A stretch of 14,753 bases of DNA, from contig CAZCBJ010000087.1 of the NCBI GenBank assembly GCA_964496705.1, positions 1 to 14,753 on the forward strand. Direction: 5' to 3'. This stretch comes from CAZCBJ01 sp964496705. Lineage in GTDB: Bacteria > Chloroflexota > Anaerolineae > Anaerolineales > Anaerolineaceae. A program made the translations under genes and the position numbers. Under the pieces are notes generated by a model. The model was not told the DNA's origin. It saw only the letters and a program-made list of their open reading frames with translations, and ran no database searches. Below are positions 6,192 to 13,312 of this stretch, one piece after another (the first letter of the stretch is position 1; each line of letters starts with the position of its first letter).

Positions 6192-7521
6192 AAAACCTGA
6201 TCCATTCTTTTCGTGAACTGCTGCGGTACCCTTCGGCGTTGGCCAGTATCATCATCGTTGGCATGCTGTTGATCGTCTCGACGGTCACGCTGATTGCCAT
6301 CCCTTATAAGCAGGCCATCTACCTGTGGCGGGGGGGCGAAGAAGTTTGGTACAAGCTGCCCAAGAATGTGCCGCCGGCGTGGATCAACATTTTTCGCCGC
6401 GACAAGCTGCCGGATACGCTTATCCTGAATTCGCGGGACGAGGAGCATGCCCTGCGGACGGTGACACCCACCGAGTCGGGCAACAAGATCGACCTGCTTT
6501 ACTCGTTCGATTTTGAGGCTGACCATTTTCCGCAGGAGCTGATCCTGTATTTCAAAAGCACGTTCCATGAAAAATCTCCGTTTGTGTCCATCTCCTGGAT
6601 GGGGAGGAAATCCGCGTAGCCGATTTCGCCGTGCCGCAGTCGCTGACCTACCGCTTTTCGCAGGACAGCAAATTGCAGCGCCGACTGGGAGGGGTGAACC
6701 CTCAGCATGCATTGTTCCTGCCCAAGGGCGATAAGAACGCCAAGCCCTTCAAAGGCACCTATAATCTCAAATTAAGCGTGGTGACATTTGAGCCAGACAG
6801 CACCATGGATGCTGAATTCGTGATGCATGGCATGGTTTACGGCGTGGCTGGCACCGACCACCTGCGCCGCGACTTAAAGATTGCACTGCTGTGGGGGCTG
6901 CCGGTGGCACTGGCTTTCGGCCTGATCGCCGCGTTGGGCACCACGGTGACCACCATGGTCATCTCTGCCATCGGCACGTGGTTCGGGGGTTGGGTGGATG
7001 AGCTGATTCAGCGCATCACGGAGGTGAACCTGGTGCTGCCGCTGTTGCCGATTTTGATAATGGTGGGCACGTTCTATTCGCGCAGCATTTGGGTCATTCT
7101 GGGAGTGACCATTCTGCTCAGCATTTTTGGCGGGGCAATAAAAACCTACCGCGCCATGTTCATGCAGATCAAGGAGCTGCCGTATATCGAGGCTGCGCGC
7201 GCCTCTGGCGCCAGCAGCCTGCGCATCATCCTGGTCTATCTGGTGCCGCGCATCATTCCGCTGATCATCCCGCAATTGGTGGTGTTGATCCCCACCTTTG
7301 TGTTCCTCGAAGCGTCGCTGGCGGTGCTGGGGCTGGGCGATCCGGTGCTGCCCACCTGGGGCAAGATCATCCAGGATGCCCAGCAGAACGGCGCGTTGTA
7401 CAAGGGCTTGTATTACTGGGTGTTGGAACCGGCGGTGCTGCTGATGATCACCGGGTTGGCGTTCGCCATGCTTGGTTTTGCGCTTGACCGTGTCTTCAAT
7501 CCACGCTTGAGAGGTATTTAA
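6188..7521 (+). pseudogene. ABC importer permease, DppC/OppC family, interrupted by a frameshift
   Basis: Second membrane subunit of the importer. As sequenced it is split. The first frame (6188-6619) gives 143 residues, of which the last six or so are out of frame. The second frame resumes at about 6598 and runs to TAA 7519-7521. One missing base in the TGGATGGGG run (6596-6604) explains the break; restoring it gives about 444 residues. Helix 1 is about 19-40. A long beta-rich, charged region follows, and only then the family motif AGTDHLRRDL (about 221-230), which in ordinary DppC lies near residue 70. Five further hydrophobic spans and the EAA loop YIEAARASGASSLRIILVY (about 7183-7239) complete a normal core, ending FDxxLxxRG-like ALDRVFNPRLRGI. 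All downstream motifs are intact, so a sequencing error is more likely than decay. Confidence 0.85.
6596..6604 (+). other. Frameshift site inside permease C
   Basis: The coding frame changes here by one base. Upstream reading ends ...VSISW, and downstream reading resumes as GEEIRVADFAVPQS. Adding one G to either G run of TGGATGGGG restores one uninterrupted frame. In the unrestored frame a TAG stops translation at 6617-6619. A homopolymer miscall is the simplest cause. Confidence 0.8.
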
Positions 7522-8483
7522 TGGCAATTCCCACCAATAACCTGCTGCATATTGAAGACCTGGTGCTGCATTTCCGCACCACCAAGGGTCTGGTCAAGGC
7601 GGTTGACTGCGTCAATTTTGATCTGGGATACAAAGAGGCGGTGGTTGTGCTGGGCGAGTCGGGCTGCGGAAAAAGTTCGCTGGCCAAAGCCGTTTTGCGC
7701 CTGCTGCCGCGCAACGTCGGCGCGTATTCGGGGAAGGTTTTACTGTCCGGCGAGGATGTCATGAAGATGCCTGAAGAGGAATTCCGCCAGAATGTGCGCT
7801 GGGTGAAGATGTCGCTGGTGCCCCAGGCGGCGATGAATTCGCTCAACCCCGTGCTGCGCATCGGCGACCAGGTGGCCGAGCCGATGATCATCCACAACGG
7901 CCTGGATCGAAAGAACGCTTTTATGCAAGCCCAGCGCATGTTCGAACATGTGGGCGTGCCGCTTGACTTCATCACGCGCTACGCCTTTGAGCTGAGCGGC
8001 GGGATGCGCCAGCGTGTGGCGATCGCCATGGCGCTGGTCACCGCACCGGCGCTGGTGGTGCTGGACGAGCCCACCTCGGCGCTGGATGTGCTGACCCAGG
8101 CCAACATCATGAATGTGCTCAAACGGCTCAAAAAAGAGCTGGAGGTCAGCTTCATTTTGATCACCCATGATATCGCCACTTCCAGCGAGCTGGCCGATAG
8201 TGTGGCGGTGATGTACGCCGGGCAGATCGTCGAGACCAGCGACGCGCACCGCTTCTTCACCAAGCCGCTGCACCCTTATTCACAGAAGCTGATGTCGAGT
8301 GTGCCGCGCCTGCACGGCAGCACCGAGCCGGAATTCATCGTCGGGCAGCCCCCCAGCCTTTTGGACCTGCCTGTGGGCTGCCGTTTTGCCGATCGCTGTC
8401 CCATGCGCTTTGAAAAATGCGACCAGGATCCGCCCATGTTGCCCAAGGATGGGCGCCTGGTCAAGTGTTGGTTACATGTATAG
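7521..8483 (+). CDS. ABC importer ATPase, DppD/OppD family
   Basis: One of two nucleotide-binding subunits powering the first importer; it acts at the cytoplasmic face. The product has 320 residues, normal for the family. Walker A is GESGCGKSS (45-53, K51), the Q-loop is PQ (Q102), the signature is LSGGMRQR (158-165), Walker B is LVVLDEP (178-184, catalytic E183), and the switch histidine is H216 in LITHD. The oligopeptide-transporter C-terminal extension is present (HPYSQKLMSSVPR 251-263; PPSLLDLPVGCRFADRC 277-293). It carries four cysteines (287, 293, 300, 316) in the pattern proposed to hold an iron-sulfur cluster in some family members. GAGAGG (7509-7514) precedes the ATG, and the upstream stop overlaps the start as TAATG, indicating coupling. 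ATPase activity looks intact. Confidence 0.94.
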   Translation: MAIPTNNLLHIEDLVLHFRTTKGLVKAVDCVNFDLGYKEAVVVLGESGCGKSSLAKAVLRLLPRNVGAYSGKVLLSGEDVMKMPEEEFRQNVRWVKMSLVPQAAMNSLNPVLRIGDQVAEPMIIHNGLDRKNAFMQAQRMFEHVGVPLDFITRYAFELSGGMRQRVAIAMALVTAPALVVLDEPTSALDVLTQANIMNVLKRLKKELEVSFILITHDIATSSELADSVAVMYAGQIVETSDAHRFFTKPLHPYSQKLMSSVPRLHGSTEPEFIVGQPPSLLDLPVGCRFADRCPMRFEKCDQDPPMLPKDGRLVKCWLHV

Positions 8484-8498
8484 GAATGAGAGGCGATC

Positions 8499-9539
8499 AT
8501 GACGATTAACCCAATGGGCATCCAGGAAAAACAGACCGAATTGCAATCCATCCCCGCTGCGGGGGATGTGCTGTTGTCGGTGAATGATTTACATGTCTGG
8601 TTCACCCTGCGCCGCTGGGGGTTTGGTATCGCAGGCTATGTGCGCGCGGTGGACGGGGTGAGCTTCAACCTGCATTACGGGGAAGCAGTGGCAGTGGTGG
8701 GCGAGTCGGGCTGCGGCAAGTCCAGCCTGATGAAGACCATCCTTGGTCTGCACCCTCCCACCCGCGGTGATGTGGTGTTCCAGGGGACGAAACTGAGCGA
8801 GCGCAACGCCAACGAAATGCGCTGGTACCGTTCTCAAGTGGGCTATGTGCAGCAGGATCCATTCGGGGCGCTGGCGCCGTTCATGACCGTGCAGCGCATC
8901 CTCGAAGAACCGCTGATCATCCACGGGGTGAAGAACAAGGCCGAGCGCCTGCGCCGCATTCACAAAGTGCTGGAAGAGGTCAAGATGACCCCGGTGGATG
9001 ATTTTCTGGGAAAATTCCCCCACATGCTCTCCGGCGGACAGCAGCAGCGCGTGGTGATCGCGCGCGCCATGATCCTGGAGCCGAAGCTGATTGTGGCGGA
9101 TGAGCCGGTGTCAATGCTGGACGCCTCGGTGCGTGTGGAAATTCTGCGCCTGCTGCGCGGATTGCAAACCTCGCACAACCTGGCGGTGATTTACATCACC
9201 CACGACCTTTCGACCGTGCGTTATTTTTCCGAGCGCATTTTCGTGATGTACGCGGGCAAGCTGGTGGAAAAATCCCCGGTGGATGATTTGCTCGACCACT
9301 CCAAACATCCCTACACCAATGCGCTGCTGGAGGCTTCGCCCGAGCCAGATGCGGCCAACGCGGCGACCTACAAGAAGATTCCTGAGGGCGAGCCGCCCAG
9401 CCTGGTGGCGCCGCCGCCCGGCTGCCGTTATCATCCGCGCTGCCCGCACAAGATTGACGGCTTGTGCGATGTGGAAATTCCGCCCGATTTCGAGACCAGC
9501 AAGGACCACCACACCTCCTGCTGGCTGTACAAGGCATGA
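8499..9539 (+). CDS. ABC importer ATPase, DppF/OppF family
   Basis: Second ATPase of the first importer, forming a heterodimer with the preceding subunit. The product has 346 residues. The 35-residue N-terminal lead contains a basic/aromatic insertion (FTLRRWGFGIAGYVRAVDGV, 35-54), the usual DppF position for extra residues before the first beta strand. Walker A is GESGCGKSS (68-76, K74), the Q-loop is QQD (118-120), the signature is LSGGQQQR (177-184), Walker B is LIVADEP (197-203, E202), and the switch histidine is H235. The C-terminal extension carries cysteines 309, 315, 323 and 341. The D-loop reads SMLDAS instead of the common SALDVS, a mild departure. TGAGAGG (8487-8493) precedes the ATG; an in-frame ATG at 8514 lacks a ribosome site. 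The 3' end overlaps the next gene by ATGA. Confidence 0.94.
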   Translation: MTINPMGIQEKQTELQSIPAAGDVLLSVNDLHVWFTLRRWGFGIAGYVRAVDGVSFNLHYGEAVAVVGESGCGKSSLMKTILGLHPPTRGDVVFQGTKLSERNANEMRWYRSQVGYVQQDPFGALAPFMTVQRILEEPLIIHGVKNKAERLRRIHKVLEEVKMTPVDDFLGKFPHMLSGGQQQRVVIARAMILEPKLIVADEPVSMLDASVRVEILRLLRGLQTSHNLAVIYITHDLSTVRYFSERIFVMYAGKLVEKSPVDDLLDHSKHPYTNALLEASPEPDAANAATYKKIPEGEPPSLVAPPPGCRYHPRCPHKIDGLCDVEIPPDFETSKDHHTSCWLYKA

Positions 9540-9748
9540 GTAACCTCTGGCGCTCCTATAAACTGGTAGTGATCGGCTTTATGCTGGTCCTCATTGGCTG
9601 GTTGATCCCCATGCTGACCGTGCTGCGCATCATCCCGTCCTACCTGGCGCTGCTGTTCTTTTCATTTGCCTGCTCGGTGGGTGGGCTGTTTGTGGGACTG
9701 ATGGGGGTGGCATCCAAGGTGATAGAGCGCCGGCGGCGCGATCAATAG
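9536..9748 (+). CDS. Small two-helix membrane protein of unknown function
   Basis: A 70-residue product that I do not recognise. It has two hydrophobic helices (about residues 9-30 and 36-60) joined by a short RIIPS turn, and a strongly basic tail (KVIERRRRDQ, 61-70). By the positive-inside rule the tail, and so also the N terminus, should face the cytoplasm. The ATG overlaps the stop of the preceding ATPase as ATGA (9536-9539), the strongest sign of translational coupling, and the gene sits just before the operon terminator. It is therefore the last member of the importer operon. Possible roles are an accessory or regulatory subunit of the transporter or a bystander membrane protein; nothing in the sequence decides between them. 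The coding frame has no upstream alternative start with a better ribosome site. Confidence 0.75.
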   Translation: MSNLWRSYKLVVIGFMLVLIGWLIPMLTVLRIIPSYLALLFFSFACSVGGLFVGLMGVASKVIERRRRDQ

Positions 9749-9760
9749 CCAGATCACGCA

Positions 9761-9800
9761 ACCTCCCGCAGGTACAAAGACTGCGGGAGGTGTTTTTATT
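9761..9800 (+). terminator. Intrinsic terminator of the first importer operon
   Basis: ACCTCCCGCAG (9761-9771) pairs perfectly with CTGCGGGAGGT (9781-9791) around a 9-nt loop, followed by TGTTTTTATT (9791-9800). The 11-bp GC-rich stem plus U-run is a textbook rho-independent terminator for the + strand. The T-tract overlaps the stop codon of the convergent ATPase gene. In the opposite direction no U-run follows the stem, so it would serve the - strand gene poorly. Confidence 0.9.
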
Positions 9801-10929
9801 CGGGGATCAAGAAATCTAGATAGTTGCCGGGGTGGATCACCTCAAACCCGGAGCCGGGGTAGTTTTCCACCCACCGCGAGGGTGGGCGGACCGCTCTTTT
9901 GTGGGACCACTTGAACTCGTAACCATGCAGCCGACCGCTGTGTTCTTCGACCAGGTCAATCTCCTGCTGCTGGTAGGTGCGCCAGAAATAGGTATTGGCA
10001 TACAAAGGACCATAGGCGCGGACTTTGAGGCGTTCAGAAAAGATGAAATTTTCCCACAGGCATCCGATGTCGTTGCGCTGATCCAGACCGGCAAATTGGG
10101 CGATCACCGCGTTGCGGATACCATTATCCAGGAAAAAGATTTTGGATTTATTGGTCACTTCTTCGCGCAGGTTACGGCTGAAGCCGTTCAGGCGGTGGAT
10201 GACAAAGGCTTTTTCTAGCAAATCCAGGTATCGTTTCACCGTTTTAACATCCACCCCCAACCGGGTAGCCAACTCGGTGACCGCCACCTCACTGCCCGCC
10301 TGGAAGGCTAACAATTTGAGCAAATCGAGCAGCGTGCGCGAATTTTTGATGCGGTCAAACGCCAGGATATCTTTCAATAGATAAGCATTAGCAATTTCGG
10401 TGAGGATTTCAATCCGGGTGTTTCGACTGGAGGCCTGGAGCACTTCAGGATAGGTGCCAAAGACCAGGAAATCCGCCAGTTTCTCTTTTAGCTCAAAGCG
10501 ATTGAACACAGATAACAGCTCGGATTGAGCCATTGGAAACAGGCTAAGGGTCAGCTTGCGCCCGGTCAGCGGTTCGCCCACCTGGCCGGCTAGCTCAAAT
10601 GACGAAGAGCCGGTGACGATGACGAAAATGCCGGGTATCTGGTCCACGATGATTTTCAGGCCCATGCCAATATTGGGAATATTCTGGGCTTCATCGATGG
10701 CGATCAGCTCATAACCTTCGGCATAAGGCAACATTTGGTTAAAATCCTGGGAGCTCAAGGTTTGCTGGGTACGGATATTATCTCCTGAATCCAGTTTGTA
10801 CCGCATGCTGGACTGCTTGAGATAATATTGCAAGAGGGTGGTTTTACCGACCCGGCGCGGGCCATAAATCACCAACACCTTGTTGGGGAGCAAATATTTA
10901 TCAAGTGGTTCGTAGGCTCGTTGATACAT
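9796..10929 (-). CDS. AAA_14/DUF4143 family ATP-binding protein
   Basis: A 377-residue member of the widespread AAA_14 plus DUF4143 ATPases, whose cellular role is not established. Walker A is GPRRVGKT (23-30), Walker B is LIAIDEAQ (75-82), and a sensor-like TGSSS follows (106-110). A helical middle includes a winged-helix-like stretch (VAVTELATRLGVDVKTVKRYLDLLEKA, about 216-241). The C-terminal DUF4143 part has WRT...EIDLVEE (316-329) and YEFKW (337-341), matching the E-x-D...E-x-K layout of the PD-(D/E)XK nuclease fold. I chose the ATG at 10929; an in-frame TTG at 10944 overlaps the -10 box. There is no ribosome site, but a promoter is placed for leaderless transcription. GC content is visibly lower than in flanking genes, and the orientation is opposite, both suggesting later insertion. 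Confidence 0.9.
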   Translation of the reverse strand: MYQRAYEPLDKYLLPNKVLVIYGPRRVGKTTLLQYYLKQSSMRYKLDSGDNIRTQQTLSSQDFNQMLPYAEGYELIAIDEAQNIPNIGMGLKIIVDQIPGIFVIVTGSSSFELAGQVGEPLTGRKLTLSLFPMAQSELLSVFNRFELKEKLADFLVFGTYPEVLQASSRNTRIEILTEIANAYLLKDILAFDRIKNSRTLLDLLKLLAFQAGSEVAVTELATRLGVDVKTVKRYLDLLEKAFVIHRLNGFSRNLREEVTNKSKIFFLDNGIRNAVIAQFAGLDQRNDIGCLWENFIFSERLKVRAYGPLYANTYFWRTYQQQEIDLVEEHSGRLHGYEFKWSHKRAVRPPSRWVENYPGSGFEVIHPGNYLDFLIPE

Positions 10930-10935
10930 AATTTT

Positions 10936-10964
10936 AGTATACAATAATTGTCGGAAAAAGTCAA
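10936..10964 (-). promoter_or_regulatory. Promoter of the AAA ATPase gene, predicted leaderless
   Basis: On the - strand the -35 is TTGACT (10964-10959) and the -10 is TATACT (10941-10936), separated by 17 bases. Each differs from consensus at one position. Transcription normally starts about 7 bases past the -10, here near 10929, which is the A of the ATG. No Shine-Dalgarno sequence is present, consistent with a leaderless message. Confidence 0.72.
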
Positions 10965-11007
10965 AAACAGGGAATCTAACTCCCTGTTTTTATTTCAAAA
11001 ACAGGGA
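10963..11007. repeat. Three-arm repeat able to form two alternative hairpins
   Basis: AAAAACAGGGA occurs directly at 10963-10973 and 10997-11007, and its exact reverse complement TCCCTGTTTTT lies between at 10981-10991. The middle arm can pair with either flank (7-nt or 5-nt loop), so two mutually exclusive 11-bp stems are possible. The direct copies extend to 13 bases with a leading TC. The left copy touches the -35 of the ATPase promoter. Read on the - strand, the stem is followed by TTTTT-GAC-TTTTT, so it could stop transcripts arriving from the gap side. A regulator operator is the other option. Confidence 0.6.
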
Positions 11008-11016
11008 GGCGACCTC

Positions 11017-11077
11017 NNNNNNNNNNNNNNNNNNNNNNNNNNNNNNNNNNNNNNNNNNNNNNNNNNNNNNNNNNNNN
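11017..11077. other. Assembly gap (61 Ns)
   Basis: Sixty-one undetermined bases separate the ATPase region from the second importer. The sequence just before the gap (GAGG CGA CCTC, 11006-11016) is itself palindromic, so the assembly may have failed on a repeat or hairpin. The true length and content are unknown, and continuity between the two sides depends on scaffolding. Confidence 0.97.
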
Positions 11078-11138
11078 AATGATCGGATTAGGCCGGGATT
11101 ACCTGTGGTGGAAATTGCAGAGTAGGCTATTATAAATG

Positions 11139-11147
11139 TGGTAAAAT
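11139..11147 (+). promoter_or_regulatory. Possible extended -10 promoter for the second importer
   Basis: TGG followed by TAAAAT (11142-11147) gives an extended -10 in an AT-rich stretch 41 bases before the ATG at 11188. No good -35 lies 16-18 bases upstream; TTGCAG (11115-11120) is 21 bases away. A nearby alternative -10 is TATAAA at 11131-11136. AAGGAG (11176-11181) is the ribosome site of the gene, with a 6-base spacer. Tentative. Confidence 0.4.
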
Positions 11148-11187
11148 TTTTTTCTTTGCTCACATTTTTTGCCGCAAGGAGCTTCGC

Positions 11188-12222
11188 ATGGCGGACGGCG
11201 CAAGCGTATCTACCGAAAAGGTGCTCGAAGTCAAGAACCTAAAAACCTATTTTTACACCGAAGAGGGCGTGGTCAAAGCCGTGGATGGGTTGGATTTCAC
11301 CGTGCAGCGCGGCGAATGCGTGGGGCTGGTGGGCGAATCGGGCTGCGGTAAATCGATCACCTCGCTGTCCATCCTGCGCCTGGTGGGTCCGCCCGGCAGA
11401 GTGATTTCTGGCGAAATTTTCTTTGAAGGCCGCGACCTGTTGAAATTATCGCAAGCTGAGATGGTGCAGATGCGCGGCAACCGCATTTCGATGATCTTCC
11501 AGCAGCCGCAATCCAGCCTCAACCCGGTGTTCCAGGCCGGTGAGCAGGTGGGCGAAGTGATGCAAATCCACCAGGCGATGGCCAAGGAGGCTTCATGGGA
11601 ACGGGCGGTGGAGCTGCTGCGGCTGGTGGGCATTCCGGATGCCGCCGGCAAGGCTAAATCTTATCCGCACGAAATGTCGGGCGGGCAGGCGCAGCGCGTG
11701 ATGATCGCCATGGCGCTGGCGCTCAACCCCACCCTGTTGATCGCCGATGAGCCAACCACTGCGCTGGATGTGACCATCCAGGCGCAGATCCTCGACCTGA
11801 TTCGCCAACTGCGCAGCAAATTCAACACCTCGGTCATCTTGATCACCCACGACCTGGGTGTGATTGCCGAGATGGCTGACCGGGTGGCAGTGATGTACGC
11901 GGGGCGAATCGTTGAGCAAACCTCGGTGTTGAATCTGTTTGACCAGCCGCTGCACCCTTACACGAAGGGTCTGATCGGCTCAATCCCCATCCTGGGCGAG
12001 GTGGCCGACCGGCTGGATGTGATCCCTGGCTCGGTGCCGAATCTGATCAACTTGCCGCCGGGCTGCCGCTTCGCGCCGCGCTGCCGCGCGCGCATGGAGC
12101 ACAACCTGGAAATTTGCACCGACCGTGAGCCCGAGTTGATCCCGGTGGCTTCTGGTCACCATGTGCGCTGCTGGCTGTACCAGGACTCCGAAGGTCACCA
12201 GGCGCCGTTGCGCGGTTTTTAA
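11188..12222 (+). CDS. ABC importer ATPase, DppD/OppD family (second importer)
   Basis: First gene of a second peptide-type importer and one of its two nucleotide-binding subunits. The product has 344 residues. Walker A is GESGCGKS (49-56, K55), the Q-loop is QQP (105-107), the signature is MSGGQAQR (163-170), Walker B is LLIADEP (183-189, E188), and the D-loop is TALDVT. The switch histidine is H221 in LITHD. The oligopeptide C-terminal extension follows (HPYTKGLIGSIP 256-267; PPGCRFAPRC 290-299), with cysteines 293, 299, 310 and 328 in the cluster-like pattern. It is closer to textbook DppD (SGGQ, DVTIQAQ) than the first-system counterpart at 7521-8483. Ribosome site AAGGAG lies 6 bases before the ATG. 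Substrate is not predictable from this subunit. Confidence 0.94.
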   Translation: MADGASVSTEKVLEVKNLKTYFYTEEGVVKAVDGLDFTVQRGECVGLVGESGCGKSITSLSILRLVGPPGRVISGEIFFEGRDLLKLSQAEMVQMRGNRISMIFQQPQSSLNPVFQAGEQVGEVMQIHQAMAKEASWERAVELLRLVGIPDAAGKAKSYPHEMSGGQAQRVMIAMALALNPTLLIADEPTTALDVTIQAQILDLIRQLRSKFNTSVILITHDLGVIAEMADRVAVMYAGRIVEQTSVLNLFDQPLHPYTKGLIGSIPILGEVADRLDVIPGSVPNLINLPPGCRFAPRCRARMEHNLEICTDREPELIPVASGHHVRCWLYQDSEGHQAPLRGF

Positions 12223-12256
12223 CCCGTCGTTCCATCCTCCTTCAGGGAAACTGACC

Positions 12257-13249
12257 ATGACTGCGACCCCCGCTCCTGCTGAACAAAATGATCTGATTGT
12301 CATTAAAAATCTAAAGAAATATTTCCCTGTGCGCAGCGGCTTGCTGCAACGGGTGACCGCCTGGGTGCAGGCAGTGGATGATGTCAGCTTCACCATCCGC
12401 AAGGGCGAATGTCTGGGGTTGGTGGGAGAATCGGGTTGCGGAAAGACCACCGTCGGGCGCACCATGCTGCGCCTGATCGAGCCGACAGCCGGAGAAGTGA
12501 CTTACCGCGGGATGGATGTCTTCGGGTTGAAGGGGCGCGAGCTGGTGGCCATGCGCCGCAACATGCAGATCATTTTCCAGGATCCTTATGCTTCACTGGA
12601 TCCGCGTGTGCCGATCGGCGATTCGGTAGCCGAAGGGCTGCGCATTCATCAGATTGGCTCGTCCAAAGATCGTTACGAGAAGGCCATCCAGATGCTCAAG
12701 CGGGTGGGGCTGGAGGATTACCACGCGCGGCGGTACCCGCATGAGTTCTCGGGTGGGCAGCGCCAGCGCATTGGCATCGCGCGCGCCCTGGCGCTCTCGC
12801 CGGAGTTCATCGTCTGCGATGAGCCGGTGTCGGCGCTGGACGTTTCCATCCAATCCCAGGTGCTCAACATCCTCAAAGACCTGCAGGAAGAGCTGGGGCT
12901 GACCTATTTGTTCATTGCTCATAACCTGTCGGTGGTGGAACACATTTCACAACGTGTGGCGGTGATGTATCTGGGGAAAATGGTGGAGTTGGCTTCGCGC
13001 ATTGATCTTTACCGCCAGCCGCTGCATCCCTACACCCAGGCGCTCTTTTCAGCCATTCCGATTGCCAATCCGCGCATCCGGCGTGAGCATATTATCCTCA
13101 GCGGCGATGTGCCCAGCCCGCTGCGCCCGCCCTCCGGCTGCCGTTTCCATCCGCGCTGCCCGGTGGCGATGGACATTTGCAGCCAGCAGGAACCCCAGTG
13201 GAAGGAAGCTGCGCCGGAGCACTTTGTTGCCTGCTGGCGGGTGGAGTAA
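12257..13249 (+). CDS. ABC importer ATPase, DppF/OppF family (second importer)
   Basis: Partner ATPase of the preceding gene, 34 bases downstream. The product has 330 residues, the usual DppF length. The N-terminal DppF signature YFPVRSGLLQRVTAWVQAVDDVSF (residues 22-45, with the extra hydrophobic stretch before VQAVDDV) is clear. Walker A is GESGCGKTT (57-65, K63), the Q-loop is FQDP (107-110), the signature is FSGGQRQR (164-171), Walker B is FIVCDEP (184-190, E189), the D-loop is SALDVS, and the switch histidine is H222 in IAHNL (the family often has THDL or AHDL). Cysteines 295, 301, 308 and 326 are in the C-terminal extension. I chose ATG 12257: the ATG at 12161 would overlap the upstream gene and add an unrelated leader. 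CAGGGAA (12243-12249) is a modest ribosome site. Confidence 0.93.
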   Translation: MTATPAPAEQNDLIVIKNLKKYFPVRSGLLQRVTAWVQAVDDVSFTIRKGECLGLVGESGCGKTTVGRTMLRLIEPTAGEVTYRGMDVFGLKGRELVAMRRNMQIIFQDPYASLDPRVPIGDSVAEGLRIHQIGSSKDRYEKAIQMLKRVGLEDYHARRYPHEFSGGQRQRIGIARALALSPEFIVCDEPVSALDVSIQSQVLNILKDLQEELGLTYLFIAHNLSVVEHISQRVAVMYLGKMVELASRIDLYRQPLHPYTQALFSAIPIANPRIRREHIILSGDVPSPLRPPSGCRFHPRCPVAMDICSQQEPQWKEAAPEHFVACWRVE

Positions 13250-13257
13250 CAGCCGGA

Positions 13258-13266
13258 TGGTATGAT
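13258..13266 (+). promoter_or_regulatory. Possible extended -10 promoter before permease B
   Basis: TGG plus TATGAT (13261-13266) forms an extended -10 in the 63-base gap between the second DppF-type gene and permease B. No recognisable -35 sits at the usual distance. Transcription could begin near 13273, about 40 bases before the ATG at 13313, giving separate expression of the permeases. The downstream gene lacks a clear ribosome site. Confidence 0.35.
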
Positions 13267-13312
13267 CTGGGGGCAAGAAAAAACAAAGAAGCCATAAAAA
13301 AGAAATTCCTGA

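Noticed and set aside
6590..6620. Programmed ribosomal frameshift in permease C
   Set aside because: No canonical slippery heptamer, no clear stimulatory stem or internal Shine-Dalgarno at the right distance. A lost G in a G run is simpler.
10930..10944. TTG at 10944 as start of the AAA ATPase
   Set aside because: It overlaps the -10 box, so the transcript would start after it, and it has no ribosome site. ATG 10929 fits the predicted transcription start.
10963..11007. CRISPR-like array
   Set aside because: Only two direct copies and one inverted copy of 11 bases, with 5-7 base spacers. The geometry fits hairpins, not repeats with unique spacers, and no cas gene is visible.
12161..12256. 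ATG at 12161 as start of the second DppF-type ATPase
   Set aside because: It would overlap the preceding gene by 62 bases and add a cysteine/arginine-rich leader unlike the family. ATG 12257 gives the normal N terminus.
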